Source: Acidobacteriota bacterium (GTDB lineage Bacteria; Acidobacteriota; Holophagae; Acanthopleuribacterales; Acanthopleuribacteraceae). From it: a stretch of 64,000 nt of DNA. Below, piece by piece: positions 44,716-53,845 of the stretch. The DNA is taken from NCBI GenBank assembly GCA_030066195.1, contig JASJCB010000026.1, positions 1-64,000 on the forward strand. The letters run 5' to 3'. Within the stretch, counting starts at the first letter, position 1. Every line of letters begins with the position of its first letter. The notes beneath the pieces are model-generated. The model had not been told where the DNA came from. It was given only the letters and a program-made list of their open reading frames with translations, and did not search any database. The position numbers and the translations under genes are program-made.

Positions 44716-46494
44716 TTAATCCGTGTACATTCCGTCAATAACCTCAGCGTAATTGGCGTTGACCACCTTGCGCTTTACCTTCATGCTGGGTGTCAACTCC
44801 CCGGTCTCGATGCTGAGCAGTTGGGGAAGCACGCGAAAATTTTTGACCCGCTCGTAGTTGGCGAAGTCCTTCATCTTCTCGTCGATCTCGGCCTTGAGCG
44901 CCTTGAGGAAGGGTTCATGTTCGCAAAGCTCCAAAGGGTCGACGGGCCAACCCCTGGCCGCGGCCCATTCCTCGACCGTTTCCCAGGGCGGCGCCACCAG
45001 GGCGCTGATGAAGTTGCGTCGATCGCCGATAACTACAGCCTGCTCGATCAATCCGCACAGTTTCAGGGCATTTTCCAGCGGTTGCGGCGCCACGTTCTTG
45101 CCGCCGGAGGTGATCAGCAGGTCCTTCTTCCGATCGGTGATGCGCAGGAAACCGTCGGCGTCCAGATTGCCGATGTCGCCGGTATGGAACCAGCCGTCCG
45201 CCAGAACTGCCGCCGTGTCTTCCGGATTCTTGTAATAACCCATCATAATGTTGGGTCCGCGCGCCAGAATCTCGCCGTCCTCGGCAATCTTGATCTCCAC
45301 CTCGTCCACGGCGGGTCCCACCGTGCCGGGTTTATTCCAGCCGGGGCGGTTGGTGGTGAGCACCGGCGAGGTTTCGGTGAGACCGTAACCCTCCAAAAGG
45401 TGGATACCCATACCCAGGAACATCTCGGCGATCTCCTTGGCCAGGGGGGCGCCGCCGGAACTCATGAAACGCAGGCGGCCGCCGGTGTTCTCCTTGATCT
45501 TGCTGAAGACCATCTTATCGGCCAGGCCCCATTCCTTTGCCAGCCAACCGCTGAGTTCCTTGCCCTCGTTGAAATAGGGCACGGCCTTGCTGCCCGCGCC
45601 CAGCGCCCACTTGAAGATCCTGCGCTTGAAGAACCCGGAATTCGCGGCGGTGCCCATGACCTTGGCATAGATTTTTTCGTAAAGGCGCGGCACCGAAACC
45701 AGGATGGTGGGTCGAACCTCGCGGATATTCTCGGGCACCTTCTTGATATCCTCCGCGTAAGCGATGGTCACGCCGCGGAAGATCATACAATAATAACCGC
45801 CCATGCGTTCCAACACGTGGCTCAGCGGCAGGTGCGACAGGTGAACGTCCTCGGGGCCGTAAGGCATGTAGGGTTCGCAGGACTTGACGTTGGAGATCAG
45901 GTTATCATGGCTCAGCATGACGCCCTTGGGATTCCCCGTGGTGCCGCTGGTGTAGATAAGGGTCAGAAGGTCGTCCAGCTTGCGGGATTGCCAACGGCGA
46001 ATCATCTCGCTTTCATTGTCGTGGCGACTGCCGCTGATTTCCAGGGCGGTCATGCCGTGAACACCCTCGGGCGGGCCGTCCTCGTCCATTAGGATCACAA
46101 ATCCCAGATCCGGTAATTTGTCTTTGATCGCCAGCACCTTCTCCACCTGTTCCAAGCTGCTGACCACTACGCCTTTGGCATCGGCGTTGTCCAAAATCCA
46201 GGCGATTTCGTCGGCGGTGAGGGTGGGATAAACCGGCACGACCACGCAGCCCGCACAGACAATGCCCAAATCGGCCACGGCCCATTCAAAGCGGGTCTCG
46301 GCCAGAATCGCCACATGCGCGCCCTCTTCCACACCCAAGCTGATCAAACCCCTGGCGAAATGACAGACGCGTTGCTTGAAGAATTTGTGCGAAATGGGTC
46401 GATATGCGCCGTCTGTCTTGACCAGAACCGCGTCTTTCTTGTCGTATTTCTCGCAGGCTTCGAAAAACATGTGGGCGATGCTTTGAGGTTTCAT
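44716..46494 (-). CDS. Long-chain acyl-CoA synthetase (FadD15-like AMP-forming ligase)
   Basis: The 592-residue protein has the adenylate-forming signature TLIYTSGTTGNPKGVMLSH, SHLPLSHVLERMGG, the MSSGGAPLAKEIAEMFLGMG block, EGYGLTETSP, WFHTGDIGNLDADGFLRITDRKKDLLITSGGKNVAPQPLENAL, and a C-terminal lysine region KVKRKVV. The order and length match the long-chain fatty-acid ligase group of eukaryotic ACSBG/bacterial FadD15 type. It activates fatty acids with ATP and CoA in the cytosol or at the inner membrane. No other beta-oxidation genes are adjacent; the downstream alpha/beta hydrolase may release or handle esters. Confidence 0.93.
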   Translation of the reverse strand: MKPQSIAHMFFEACEKYDKKDAVLVKTDGAYRPISHKFFKQRVCHFARGLISLGVEEGAHVAILAETRFEWAVADLGIVCAGCVVVPVYPTLTADEIAWILDNADAKGVVVSSLEQVEKVLAIKDKLPDLGFVILMDEDGPPEGVHGMTALEISGSRHDNESEMIRRWQSRKLDDLLTLIYTSGTTGNPKGVMLSHDNLISNVKSCEPYMPYGPEDVHLSHLPLSHVLERMGGYYCMIFRGVTIAYAEDIKKVPENIREVRPTILVSVPRLYEKIYAKVMGTAANSGFFKRRIFKWALGAGSKAVPYFNEGKELSGWLAKEWGLADKMVFSKIKENTGGRLRFMSSGGAPLAKEIAEMFLGMGIHLLEGYGLTETSPVLTTNRPGWNKPGTVGPAVDEVEIKIAEDGEILARGPNIMMGYYKNPEDTAAVLADGWFHTGDIGNLDADGFLRITDRKKDLLITSGGKNVAPQPLENALKLCGLIEQAVVIGDRRNFISALVAPPWETVEEWAAARGWPVDPLELCEHEPFLKALKAEIDEKMKDFANYERVKNFRVLPQLLSIETGELTPSMKVKRKVVNANYAEVIDGMYTD

Positions 46495-46736
46495 CCCGGC
46501 TCCTTAGCGGAATCGATAGGTCGGAAAGTGGACCGGCTCTTACCATGCCACATTCAAACGGCAAAGTGCAATCCCCGGTCTGAAAATGTGTGCGTCCGAC
46601 TCCAGATCGGGGTGTTGTTTAAGGTATGGGCAAAGGGAATTGATCGAAATAGTTCCTCTTTCTGCGAGAGTTCATGTGGGCAGAGTTGAATTGACCCGCC
46701 GGCCTCCGCGGGGGTGAGGTATTTTGACGTGGATGA

Positions 46737-47108
46737 TTACCCTTGGAGCTTTAGTTTGCGATAAACCGCCGACCGGTAATCCGATCCCAGTTTAATCTTG
46801 CCTCGATCCATGGCCAGTTCCAGTTGCAGCGCCTTCAGGGACAGTCTTGTGCGCAGTCGTTTTCGTTCCTCGGGGTCCTCGCAGCAGGCGATCAGTTGTT
46901 CCAGTGTTAGCTTCTCTTTGCGTAATTCAATTTCCGGCGGCACCAGGTCCGCGTTTTTCATGATCTTGTAAGCCATGCGCAATGATTCAGGTACGCCGCT
47001 GTCGTCTTCCAGGTCAAGCGGTTTACCTTTACCCTTCAGATTGTCGAAAGCGCCGTCACTTGCCGCCTCGCGGATCTTCTTCTCGGCCAGTCTGTGCAGG
47101 AACAACAC
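46737..47108 (-). CDS. DUF1992 (DnaJ-homologue subfamily C member 28-like) protein
   Basis: From GTG 47108 (after TAGGTGA) the protein is 123 residues and matches the DUF1992 domain: LAEKKIREAASDGAFDNLKGKGKPLDLEDDSGVPESLRMAYKIMKNADLVPPEIELRKEKLTLEQLI. The GTG lies nine bases after the signal-peptidase stop, so it belongs to that operon. A longer frame from 47249 overlaps lepB by 130 bp and is rejected. Family members occur widely in bacteria without a J domain; their role is not established. Confidence 0.8.
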   Translation of the reverse strand: MLFLHRLAEKKIREAASDGAFDNLKGKGKPLDLEDDSGVPESLRMAYKIMKNADLVPPEIELRKEKLTLEQLIACCEDPEERKRLRTRLSLKALQLELAMDRGKIKLGSDYRSAVYRKLKLQG

Positions 47109-47116
47109 GGGTTCAC

Positions 47117-48064
47117 CTACCTGATTCGGGTAAAGCACTGTTCCCAGTGGGTGCGACTCCAAAAGGTGAAGGGGTAACGGATATAGTTCAGGGCGAAGTC
47201 CACGCCGCGGTCCAGGTGGGTGTTCAGGTCTTCTCCGTAGCTCCACCATACCCAGTAGGCGCGGCCTTCCATCAGTTCGCGGGGCACCAGGCCCCAGGCG
47301 CGGGAATCGGCCGAATGATTGCGGTTGTCGCCCATCACGAAATAAAAACCATCCGGTATGGTCTCACCGTCGCTTCGTTTCAAACGTTGCATCAAACGGT
47401 CGTGGGATTCAGGGTTGATCTGTTGGTAGCGCATCAGTGTGCCCCTGGTCAGGGAGATCAACTGGCGCATATTCACGAAATCGCCGCGCAATTGGGCCGC
47501 ATCGCGTAAGCCCGGCTTCAGAGTTTCGTAATCCATGGGCAGGTAGCGGTTCTTGGGGTCGCGATCTGAAGATTCAAACGAGGCAGTCGACTTATAGAAA
47601 GCGTATTGCTCGTCCAGTTGTTTACCGTCGATATGGATGCGGTCGGAAATGATTTGCAGCTTTTCGCCGGGAAGGCCCACCAGGCGTTTCACCCAGCGTT
47701 GGTCGGGATTACCGGGGTATTTGAAAACCACCACATCGCCGCGTTGCGGGTCACGCACCGGGGAGAAGATTTTGTCCAATGCGGTCGGAGCCGGATTGTA
47801 GATGTAGGTATTCACCGTCAGGTGATCGCCGATCAGAAGGCTGTTTTCCATGGATTGGGTGGGGATTTTGAAGTTTTGGAACACGAAGGTAGAAAAGAAT
47901 ATAAAAAAGGGCACCGCCCAAAAGACCACTTCCATCAGTTCGCGCACAAAACCCCTGTTGGCGCCGCCTTTCTTGGGAGATTTTTCGCTTTCGACGGACG
48001 GCGAGTCGGTTTCAACGGGTCGGGGAGCCGTGCCGGCAGTGACCGGGACTTCTTGAGTTGTCAA
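47117..48064 (-). CDS. lepB: Signal peptidase I
   Basis: The 315-residue protein has one N-terminal membrane helix (FWAVPFFIFFSTFVFQNF). The S26 peptidase motifs are IPTQSMENSL (nucleophile Ser71), RWVKRLVGLPGE (general base Lys126), DGFYFVMGDNRNHSADSRAWG, and the beta domain. It cleaves Sec and Tat signal peptides on the outer face of the inner membrane. The start is TTG in TTGA, overlapping the GerMN stop, with GGAGG seven bases upstream. A proline- and charge-rich cytoplasmic tail of about 40 residues precedes the helix. Its position behind cell-wall genes is unusual, but all four genes serve the envelope. Confidence 0.95.
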   Translation of the reverse strand: MTTQEVPVTAGTAPRPVETDSPSVESEKSPKKGGANRGFVRELMEVVFWAVPFFIFFSTFVFQNFKIPTQSMENSLLIGDHLTVNTYIYNPAPTALDKIFSPVRDPQRGDVVVFKYPGNPDQRWVKRLVGLPGEKLQIISDRIHIDGKQLDEQYAFYKSTASFESSDRDPKNRYLPMDYETLKPGLRDAAQLRGDFVNMRQLISLTRGTLMRYQQINPESHDRLMQRLKRSDGETIPDGFYFVMGDNRNHSADSRAWGLVPRELMEGRAYWVWWSYGEDLNTHLDRGVDFALNYIRYPFTFWSRTHWEQCFTRIR

Positions 48065-48741
48065 TTCAGACCCTCCTGTGGGTTCGACAGGTCTTTTTCT
48101 TCTTTTTGCTCCAGCAGGTCCTCTTCTATCAGGCTGTCTTCCTCGGGGTCGTCGGGGATCACGCTGTTGACTTTATTCGGGTAGAGGGGGGTTTCGATAT
48201 CGATGTGGCCCATCAGCGTCTCCTGAACCTGACCGTCAACCAGAATGAAAACGTTCCGGAAGTCGCCGAAGTTGTCCAGGATACTGTTAACCAGGCTGTA
48301 GACCATCAATTCCTCGCGGGCGGCGCCCACATAAACCTTTTGCAGGAAATCCGGGTAGAAGTCTACGACCACGGTGCCGCTATCCAAAAGGTAGACTTCG
48401 CGGACATGAGTATCGGTCGGCCAGATGGATGATCCATAACCGTCTTCAGGAGCCAGAGAAAGTTGATCGATGACCTGTTTGATGCGGCCGGCAGTGTTGA
48501 AATGCCGGAAGATCTTACGGGAACGCGGTAAAAGCACTTGGATCAGCGGGTGGCGGTAATAGACGGTTACCTGTTCGGTCTCGGGCAATAAATTATCTTC
48601 TCGGGGTACATCCACCGCGGGTTCCGGCTCAGGCTCGACCGCTTCCTCCATGACGGCCGGGGCGGCGCCCGTGGTGGGCAGTTCGGCCCCGGGCTCGCTG
48701 CAGGCGGCCAGCAAGAAGAGTAGCAATGCCGAGAGTCTCAT
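48061..48741 (-). CDS. GerMN-domain lipoprotein
   Basis: The 226-residue protein has a lipobox (LLAACS, Cys14) and an acidic/proline linker. A GerMN domain follows (about 57-180: EQVTVYYRHPLIQVLLPRSRKIF, VVVDFYPDFLQKV, VYSLVNSILDNFGDFRNVFILVDGQ). An acidic tail closes it. GerMN domains are found on periplasmic or spore-surface proteins next to amidases; the domain's ligand is unknown. It overlaps the amidase gene and lepB by about 3-4 bp at its two ends, so the unit is translationally coupled. Confidence 0.85.
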   Translation of the reverse strand: MRLSALLLFLLAACSEPGAELPTTGAAPAVMEEAVEPEPEPAVDVPREDNLLPETEQVTVYYRHPLIQVLLPRSRKIFRHFNTAGRIKQVIDQLSLAPEDGYGSSIWPTDTHVREVYLLDSGTVVVDFYPDFLQKVYVGAAREELMVYSLVNSILDNFGDFRNVFILVDGQVQETLMGHIDIETPLYPNKVNSVIPDDPEEDSLIEEDLLEQKEEKDLSNPQEGLN

Positions 48742-50225
48742 CTGGGGTCCCCAAGCAAGTCGGCGGGTTTTTCCCGTAGCTTGACATCCTCATGGTAACG
48801 ACGAATAGCGGCGGCTACCGATGTGGCAACCTGCTCGCGGAATTTGACGGTCTTCAGTTTCTTTTCTTCAAACTTATTGGAGATAAAGGCCACTTCTATC
48901 AGCACGGCGGGCATGCGGGCTCCGCGCAAAACCTTTAGGGGAAGTTGCTTGACGCCGCGGCTCTTGATACCTGACAGATGGTTGAGCGATTCCTGGATAT
49001 AGCGCGCCACGCGGAAGCTGTCCTCGGTATGTTTGCTTTGCGCCATGTCCCACAGCATCAGGGAAAGATCGTCATCCAGACCTCCCGGGGCTTCGCTCGG
49101 ATTCGGCCCGCCGCCGTCCGCGTCACCGTAGTGAGCGGTATCCATATTCTTGGAGCCGCCTCCTTGGGCCAGGTAGTAGGTTTCGCTGCCGGTTGCATTC
49201 TGGGAGGGAATGGCGTTGACATGGATGGAGATGAACAGATCGGCCTTGTGATGATTGGCGATTCCGGTCCGGGCTTTCAGGGACAGCGACGAATCGTCAC
49301 GCCGGGTCAGGGTGACATCGAAATCGTCTTTCAAGCGGTCTTTCAACTTCATGGCCAGGTCTAAAGTGACCTCTTTTTCCTGCAAGCCGGTAGGACCGAC
49401 CGCGCCGCGATCCCTGCCGCCGTGACCGGGGTCGATGACGATACGCCGCACGCCGGCCCCTTCCAGTTCTTCTTCCGAACCGTCTTCTTCGGTGCTGAAA
49501 GCGCCGTCAAGCTTCAAGACCGTGCGGGGGTTGTTGGGATTGTAGCGCTCGACCGTGGACTTGCCCACCCGATCGGTCAGGTCGAAGACGATTTCGGTAG
49601 TGCCGTTGGGCAGGCCCTGGAACAGGTTGATGCCGGCGACCGCCTCGTTGGCCTCAAAACCGGAGCGATCCAAGATGATATTGGGAGTCTTCAGGGTGAC
49701 GATCAATTTCTTGCCGGACCGACGCGACAAAGGTTTTTCCACGGCGTGTGAGTAGTCCAGGATGATGCGGAAGTGGTCCTCGATCCGACGCGTGCGCGTC
49801 CGCACCACCAGGTCCTTGGTGCGCGGCACATAAAGAGTTTTACTGGTGGCTTCATAAACGATGTCCCGGCCCAACAGGTAGGAAAAGATTTCTACCAGGT
49901 TGCCTACGCGAACATATAGGGCGCCGTCCTTACGGCGGATGGGAAAACTGACTTCCTTCAGGCTGTAACGGGCCACCTTGCGTTTGGTGTCGATAACCAA
50001 CTCGCGCCGGTTGATTTCCAGGGTGATGAGGTTCTCTACCTCGGGCACCGGGGTAATCGTCAATCCGCGTAAAAAATCATTCAAATGAATGGAAAGCGGT
50101 CGGCTCCAGGGGATCACGCGCACATCATGCGGCTCCTGGCCGTAGTACAGTTGAAGTAGTTCATCTTGGGCCGGCGCCAATATGCTGAAGAAAAAGAATA
50201 GAGAAATGATGCTGAAACCTTTCAT
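48738..50225 (-). CDS. AmiC-like N-acetylmuramoyl-L-alanine amidase
   Basis: The 495-residue protein has a signal peptide (SIISLFFFFSILAPAQ), a copper-amine-oxidase-N-like region (about 30-125), and an AMIN-like domain (about 130-230, RIILDYSHAVEKPL). A zinc Amidase_3 domain follows: IVIDPGHGGRDRGAVGP (first His), EKEVTLDLAMKLKDRL (Glu), FISIHVNAIP (second His), and AVLIEVAFISN. It cuts the bond between N-acetylmuramic acid and the stem peptide, mainly at division septa. The product GerMN lipoprotein and signal peptidase follow in the same operon, and Pal lies upstream. Confidence 0.92.
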   Translation of the reverse strand: MKGFSIISLFFFFSILAPAQDELLQLYYGQEPHDVRVIPWSRPLSIHLNDFLRGLTITPVPEVENLITLEINRRELVIDTKRKVARYSLKEVSFPIRRKDGALYVRVGNLVEIFSYLLGRDIVYEATSKTLYVPRTKDLVVRTRTRRIEDHFRIILDYSHAVEKPLSRRSGKKLIVTLKTPNIILDRSGFEANEAVAGINLFQGLPNGTTEIVFDLTDRVGKSTVERYNPNNPRTVLKLDGAFSTEEDGSEEELEGAGVRRIVIDPGHGGRDRGAVGPTGLQEKEVTLDLAMKLKDRLKDDFDVTLTRRDDSSLSLKARTGIANHHKADLFISIHVNAIPSQNATGSETYYLAQGGGSKNMDTAHYGDADGGGPNPSEAPGGLDDDLSLMLWDMAQSKHTEDSFRVARYIQESLNHLSGIKSRGVKQLPLKVLRGARMPAVLIEVAFISNKFEEKKLKTVKFREQVATSVAAAIRRYHEDVKLREKPADLLGDPR

Positions 50226-50348
50226 GCAAACGCGTTCTGTAGAAAATAATCGACCGGGCTTACCACGACGTGGGGCCTCAGTTTATTGTAGTCAAAAGAT
50301 GAAGGCGGCAACAGGCTTATTTAGGCCCGATGCCGCTTTTCCCCGAAT

Positions 50349-50954
50349 TCAGTTGCGCGCACCCACCGGGAAGGTAAATGAGACGCGTCGGTTTCTGGCC
50401 CAGGCCGCTTCTTCCTCTCTGGGATCCAGGGGGCGAAGCTCCCCGTAGCTGATAGTTCTCAAGACCGTATCGGCCACACCCAACTGTTGCAGATAAGTGC
50501 GTACGGTTTGAGCCCGTCGCTCGCCCAGGGCCATATTGTACTCCTCGGTGCCTCGCGAATCGCAATGACCTTCCAGCAACACGGTCAGGTCGGGACGATT
50601 GCGCAGAACCCGTGCATAGTCGGCCAGTTTCTCTCTGGCCCCGGGAGTTAGGATGGATTCGTCGAAGCCGAAATATACCGGCTCCCAATCCAAACCGGCC
50701 GCGGTCTCGTTCTCCAGGACCTCCAGGTCGGAGGTGTCCAGGTCTTCTTCCAGCGGGATATCCAGGTCTTCCTCACCCACGTACTCCTCGTCGGTAATGC
50801 CCCCGCGCCTGTTTTCATTTTCGGAACTCTCATCATAAACCGTATCTCTACTTTGATTATCGGCACTGCTGATCGTCGGCTTGGGCGGGTTGCTGCCGCA
50901 AGCCGCCAAAATTAAAAGTAAGGCAATAAAAGGCGCTTTCATCAATGTGCGCAT
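50349..50954 (-). CDS. pal: Peptidoglycan-associated OmpA-like lipoprotein (Pal)
   Basis: From ATG 50954, after GGGAGGAAGT, the protein is 201 residues. A lipobox (LLILAACG) is followed by an acidic linker (DEEYVGEEDLDIPLEEDLDTSD). An OmpA domain follows: YFGFDESILTPGAREKLADYARVL, VLLEGHCDSRGTEEYNMALGERRAQTVRTYL, and NRRVSFTF. It tethers the outer membrane to peptidoglycan through diaminopimelate contacts (DSRGT and NR motifs). The amidase operon begins 124 bp downstream. No tolA or tolB is visible here. Confidence 0.9.
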   Translation of the reverse strand: MRTLMKAPFIALLLILAACGSNPPKPTISSADNQSRDTVYDESSENENRRGGITDEEYVGEEDLDIPLEEDLDTSDLEVLENETAAGLDWEPVYFGFDESILTPGAREKLADYARVLRNRPDLTVLLEGHCDSRGTEEYNMALGERRAQTVRTYLQQLGVADTVLRTISYGELRPLDPREEEAAWARNRRVSFTFPVGARN

Positions 50955-51134
50955 GGTTTCACTTCCTCCCGCAACATTCACTGGATAGTCGGAACACTTC
51001 CCGCGGCGCGTCTCCGTGCAAGTGTCCCGACGATAGACGGAGACCCTTGAATTCTTTGACGTATGCTCCGGCCTGAAAGTTGGCGGAAACTTTCTAAAGA
51101 TTCCTTCCCTGCTATTCTGCCGGTCGTTCCTTTA

Positions 51135-51140
51135 TATAAT
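51135..51140 (+). promoter_or_regulatory. Candidate -10 box TATAAT upstream of the 206-residue ORF
   Basis: A perfect TATAAT lies 36 bp before the ATG at 51177. No good -35 box is seen at the expected distance. Confidence 0.4.
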
Positions 51141-51176
51141 AGACACCGGCCGACCGCAAGAGCGGGGGAGGATGCC

Positions 51177-51797
51177 ATGACCGGCGCCCATGGTTTAACC
51201 GAGCGCATGCACTACCTGAAACAGTTCCAATTCGAACGGCTGCAACATACCTACGCCGACTTCATTGCCCAGGAACAATATCGCGCTACCTGCAACTTCT
51301 TTTTCGGGAAGGTCTACACCGCGGAAGATACCTCGGCCAGGGATCAGGCGTTCGTTAAGTTCTATGACCATTTGTCTCGTATACTCGGCGGCGATATCAT
51401 CCGCTGCCTGAGGAAGATCATCGAACTTCAGGAATTGACCGTGGTTTTGGATGAGGCTTTGGAGCAACAACTTATCGCCGAGGGCGCCCCGGTTGCCTTC
51501 GACATGATCACCTATGAAAACGCCTACGCGGCCTGTGATAATTACGAGCCCCGGTTGCAACAAATCCAGGTTTTGGACGAGGCCTTGCTTCTGGCTCACA
51601 AGGTTCTGCGGCGATTCGGGATCGGTGCGGGTTTGAAAGCCCTGCATAGTTTCCAGACCCTGCGCGGCGAGGCCGAGGTCACGGGATTTCTGGTAGAAGC
51701 CTATAACGCCATCGCGCACCTTCGCAAAATCAAACCCCTGGCCGAGGTGATCAATCAACGCGAAATTCAACGCCTGGACCGTATCTTCGGCAGGTAG
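51177..51797 (+). CDS. Hypothetical 206-residue helical protein
   Basis: From ATG 51177 (GGGGGAGGA upstream) the protein is strongly alpha-helical and soluble. The block NFFFGKVYTAEDTSARDQAF matches a motif I recall from uncharacterised proteobacterial proteins (FFLxxLY...RD). The function is not known. An upstream start at 51063 is rejected because it lacks a ribosome site and lies before the TATAAT. It is divergent from pal. Confidence 0.7.
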   Translation: MTGAHGLTERMHYLKQFQFERLQHTYADFIAQEQYRATCNFFFGKVYTAEDTSARDQAFVKFYDHLSRILGGDIIRCLRKIIELQELTVVLDEALEQQLIAEGAPVAFDMITYENAYAACDNYEPRLQQIQVLDEALLLAHKVLRRFGIGAGLKALHSFQTLRGEAEVTGFLVEAYNAIAHLRKIKPLAEVINQREIQRLDRIFGR

Positions 51798-51828
51798 CCG
51801 CACTCATACTACGGTTCTAATTCTTGAT

Positions 51829-51850
51829 CTCGGACCAATTTTGTTCCGAG
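51829..51850 (+). terminator. Stem-loop after the 206-residue ORF
   Basis: CTCGGA and TCCGAG with inner CAA/TTG pairing form a hairpin 32 bp after the stop. There is no T run. Confidence 0.4.
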
Positions 51851-52693
51851 GGTGGGCCTGATAAATGCCCGCACCTCTATTAAGTCAGGTAGATTTCTCT
51901 TGGTCGGCCAAGCTTGATCTCCTGCCGACGCTTGGCAACTTTCGTTTCTTCCGCCGAGTAAGCTCTTGACCGACCCGGTCTTGTCCAATACAAGCCGGCT
52001 CGATGCAGCACAGAATCTCGCTTGTCATTAAAAAAGGGGAAACGGTACAAGGTACCGCCTCCCCACGCTATCGAGAGAAAACTTTGTTAAGTTGTAGCAC
52101 CGGGCATCTGCAACCGGCGCGGTAGCTTTTAAGCCTGGGCGGCCGGCGTGACAACTTCTTAAAGATAAATATAAGGAGATCACACTCCAGAAAGGAATCA
52201 CTCTTTCTCAATTAAGAGTTTTTAGCATATTTCACATCGACAAAACTAAACTTTTTTCAAATTTTCCCAATTCTGACTTCCGCCTAAAGGAAAATCTATC
52301 TCACTTTCAACCTTGCTTACCAGCCGGCGACTTGTTTAATCTTGCTTCTTTTTATGCCCGGTATGGGACTCTTTCATCCAGGCTAAACTGTAAAATGCTG
52401 CTGAAAAGTGAGTTTAAGGTCGCGATCGCAATAATAAGCACCTGGCCGGCATCCCTTACACTCGCCGCCGGACGCCCCTGGAGACTAGTTCGGCATGGTA
52501 GTTGCTCCTAATGAGATGCCCGCCGGCAGGCGCCGCTTTATGGCCGGCCACAAGAAATGTCAGAATTCCGTGACTATTTTGTCAGCAGCACATCCATCAC
52601 TTCGGTACAATACCCAATTGGGCTGTGATTTGTGTCACGCGTAGCGGTGACAGGATCGAAGAGCCTTCTGCCGAATCGGGAGTTTGTGAATCT
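51851..52693. other. 843-bp intergenic region before the CotH operon
   Basis: No plausible gene was seen. A hairpin at 52036-52064 (GGGG...CGGTAC-AAG-GTACCG...CCCC) is terminator-like. The segment 52140-52340 is AT-rich and could hold promoters. Near the operon, TGTCAC and GTGACA pair at 52633-52652. Confidence 0.4.
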
Positions 52694-53845
52694 ATGTTTC
52701 GACACCTTGACCACCGCGCCACCGGTCGTTTCCTGACAAGACTGGGGCATTCCCTCCGCGCACTCTTATTGCTATGCACCCTGGCCGCGGTTGCCGCCGT
52801 AATCATTTGGACCACGGCGCCCCATCTCATTCACGAAATGGACCGGAAACTGGTTTCGGGCTACATCGAGCCCTACGAAAATCGTATGAACCTGGCGCGC
52901 GCAGCCCTGGCTCGCGGCGAAGCCGAGGAAGGGCGCGCCCTGGTATTGGATCTTTTGCAGGATTTGGAGTCTACGGCCAAGGGCGATCGCTTGACCGACG
53001 TCAAGGTACGCGCCTTCGACACCCTGGCTCGGGAATACGCCCGAACAAATGAGCACCAGGCACGGATCGATGTTTTCGATCGCTGGATTGCCTTTGACGA
53101 TCGTGACCTCCGCCCCCAAATTCGACGCGCCGTGGTCATGCGCAACCTGCCGGAACGACGCGCCGAGGGCGATACCGAAATGTACCGTCTCAGCAAAATG
53201 GCGCCCTCCAGTGCCGTGGTGATCGAGGCCATGACCCGAATGCGCCTGGCTTCCGGCGGCATCGACGAGGCATTTCAGGCTTTTCGCGAGCAGTTACCCA
53301 GCTTCCGCGAACAGGCCGCCACTTTGAACTGGAGCTTGTTTTGGGATACCGGCTCCTCGTTCAACGGCAAGCAGCGCAAGGAGGTCAAGGCTGTCCCCGG
53401 CAATGCGCTGTCGGTGAAGGCGACCCACCTGCTTCCCGCGGGAACCTACAAGGGGTTGCGCATCGATATGCCCCCCGCCATGGAGATGCAGTTATACAAT
53501 GCGCGTTTTACCATAGGAACTCCGGACGGCCCTGTCGAGCTGCCGCTTGCCCGTTTCAAGCTCGGCCTTCACCACGTCACCCAAAGCAACGGCGCCCTAT
53601 TGGCCAAGGGGACAAACCCCTTTATCGAGTTGCGATTGAAGGATGCTTTTTCTCTACCCGGTGAGTTCCCTGTCACCTTCACAGCCGACATCGTCCCGTA
53701 CAATTTCACCCTGCTGCGCGACAAGCTGATGGAGAAAGAGATACGCGAGGGTTTAACGGCCGGTCTACGTCAGAAACGCGACACGGAGGGTGAACATTTG
53801 TTGCAGGTTTTATTGGGCCTGATCCGGGAAGGGGGGCGCTCATGA
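52694..53845 (+). CDS. Membrane-anchored protein heading the CotH/VTC operon
   Basis: From ATG 52694 (GGGAG upstream) the protein is 383 residues. One membrane helix (LRALLLLCTLAAVAAVIIWTT) anchors a helical-repeat-like region (LARGEAEEGRALVLDLLQDLE, TLAREYARTNEHQARIDVFDRW), probably TPR-related. A beta-rich part follows (KGLRIDMPPAMEMQLYNARFTI). No enzymatic motif is recognised. Its stop overlaps the CotH ATG (ATGA). It likely provides a scaffold for the surface system encoded by the following genes. Confidence 0.7.
   Translation: MFRHLDHRATGRFLTRLGHSLRALLLLCTLAAVAAVIIWTTAPHLIHEMDRKLVSGYIEPYENRMNLARAALARGEAEEGRALVLDLLQDLESTAKGDRLTDVKVRAFDTLAREYARTNEHQARIDVFDRWIAFDDRDLRPQIRRAVVMRNLPERRAEGDTEMYRLSKMAPSSAVVIEAMTRMRLASGGIDEAFQAFREQLPSFREQAATLNWSLFWDTGSSFNGKQRKEVKAVPGNALSVKATHLLPAGTYKGLRIDMPPAMEMQLYNARFTIGTPDGPVELPLARFKLGLHHVTQSNGALLAKGTNPFIELRLKDAFSLPGEFPVTFTADIVPYNFTLLRDKLMEKEIREGLTAGLRQKRDTEGEHLLQVLLGLIREGGRS

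Noticed and set aside
44668-46092. 474-residue plus-strand frame
   Set aside because: It is antisense to FadD, which has complete family motifs.
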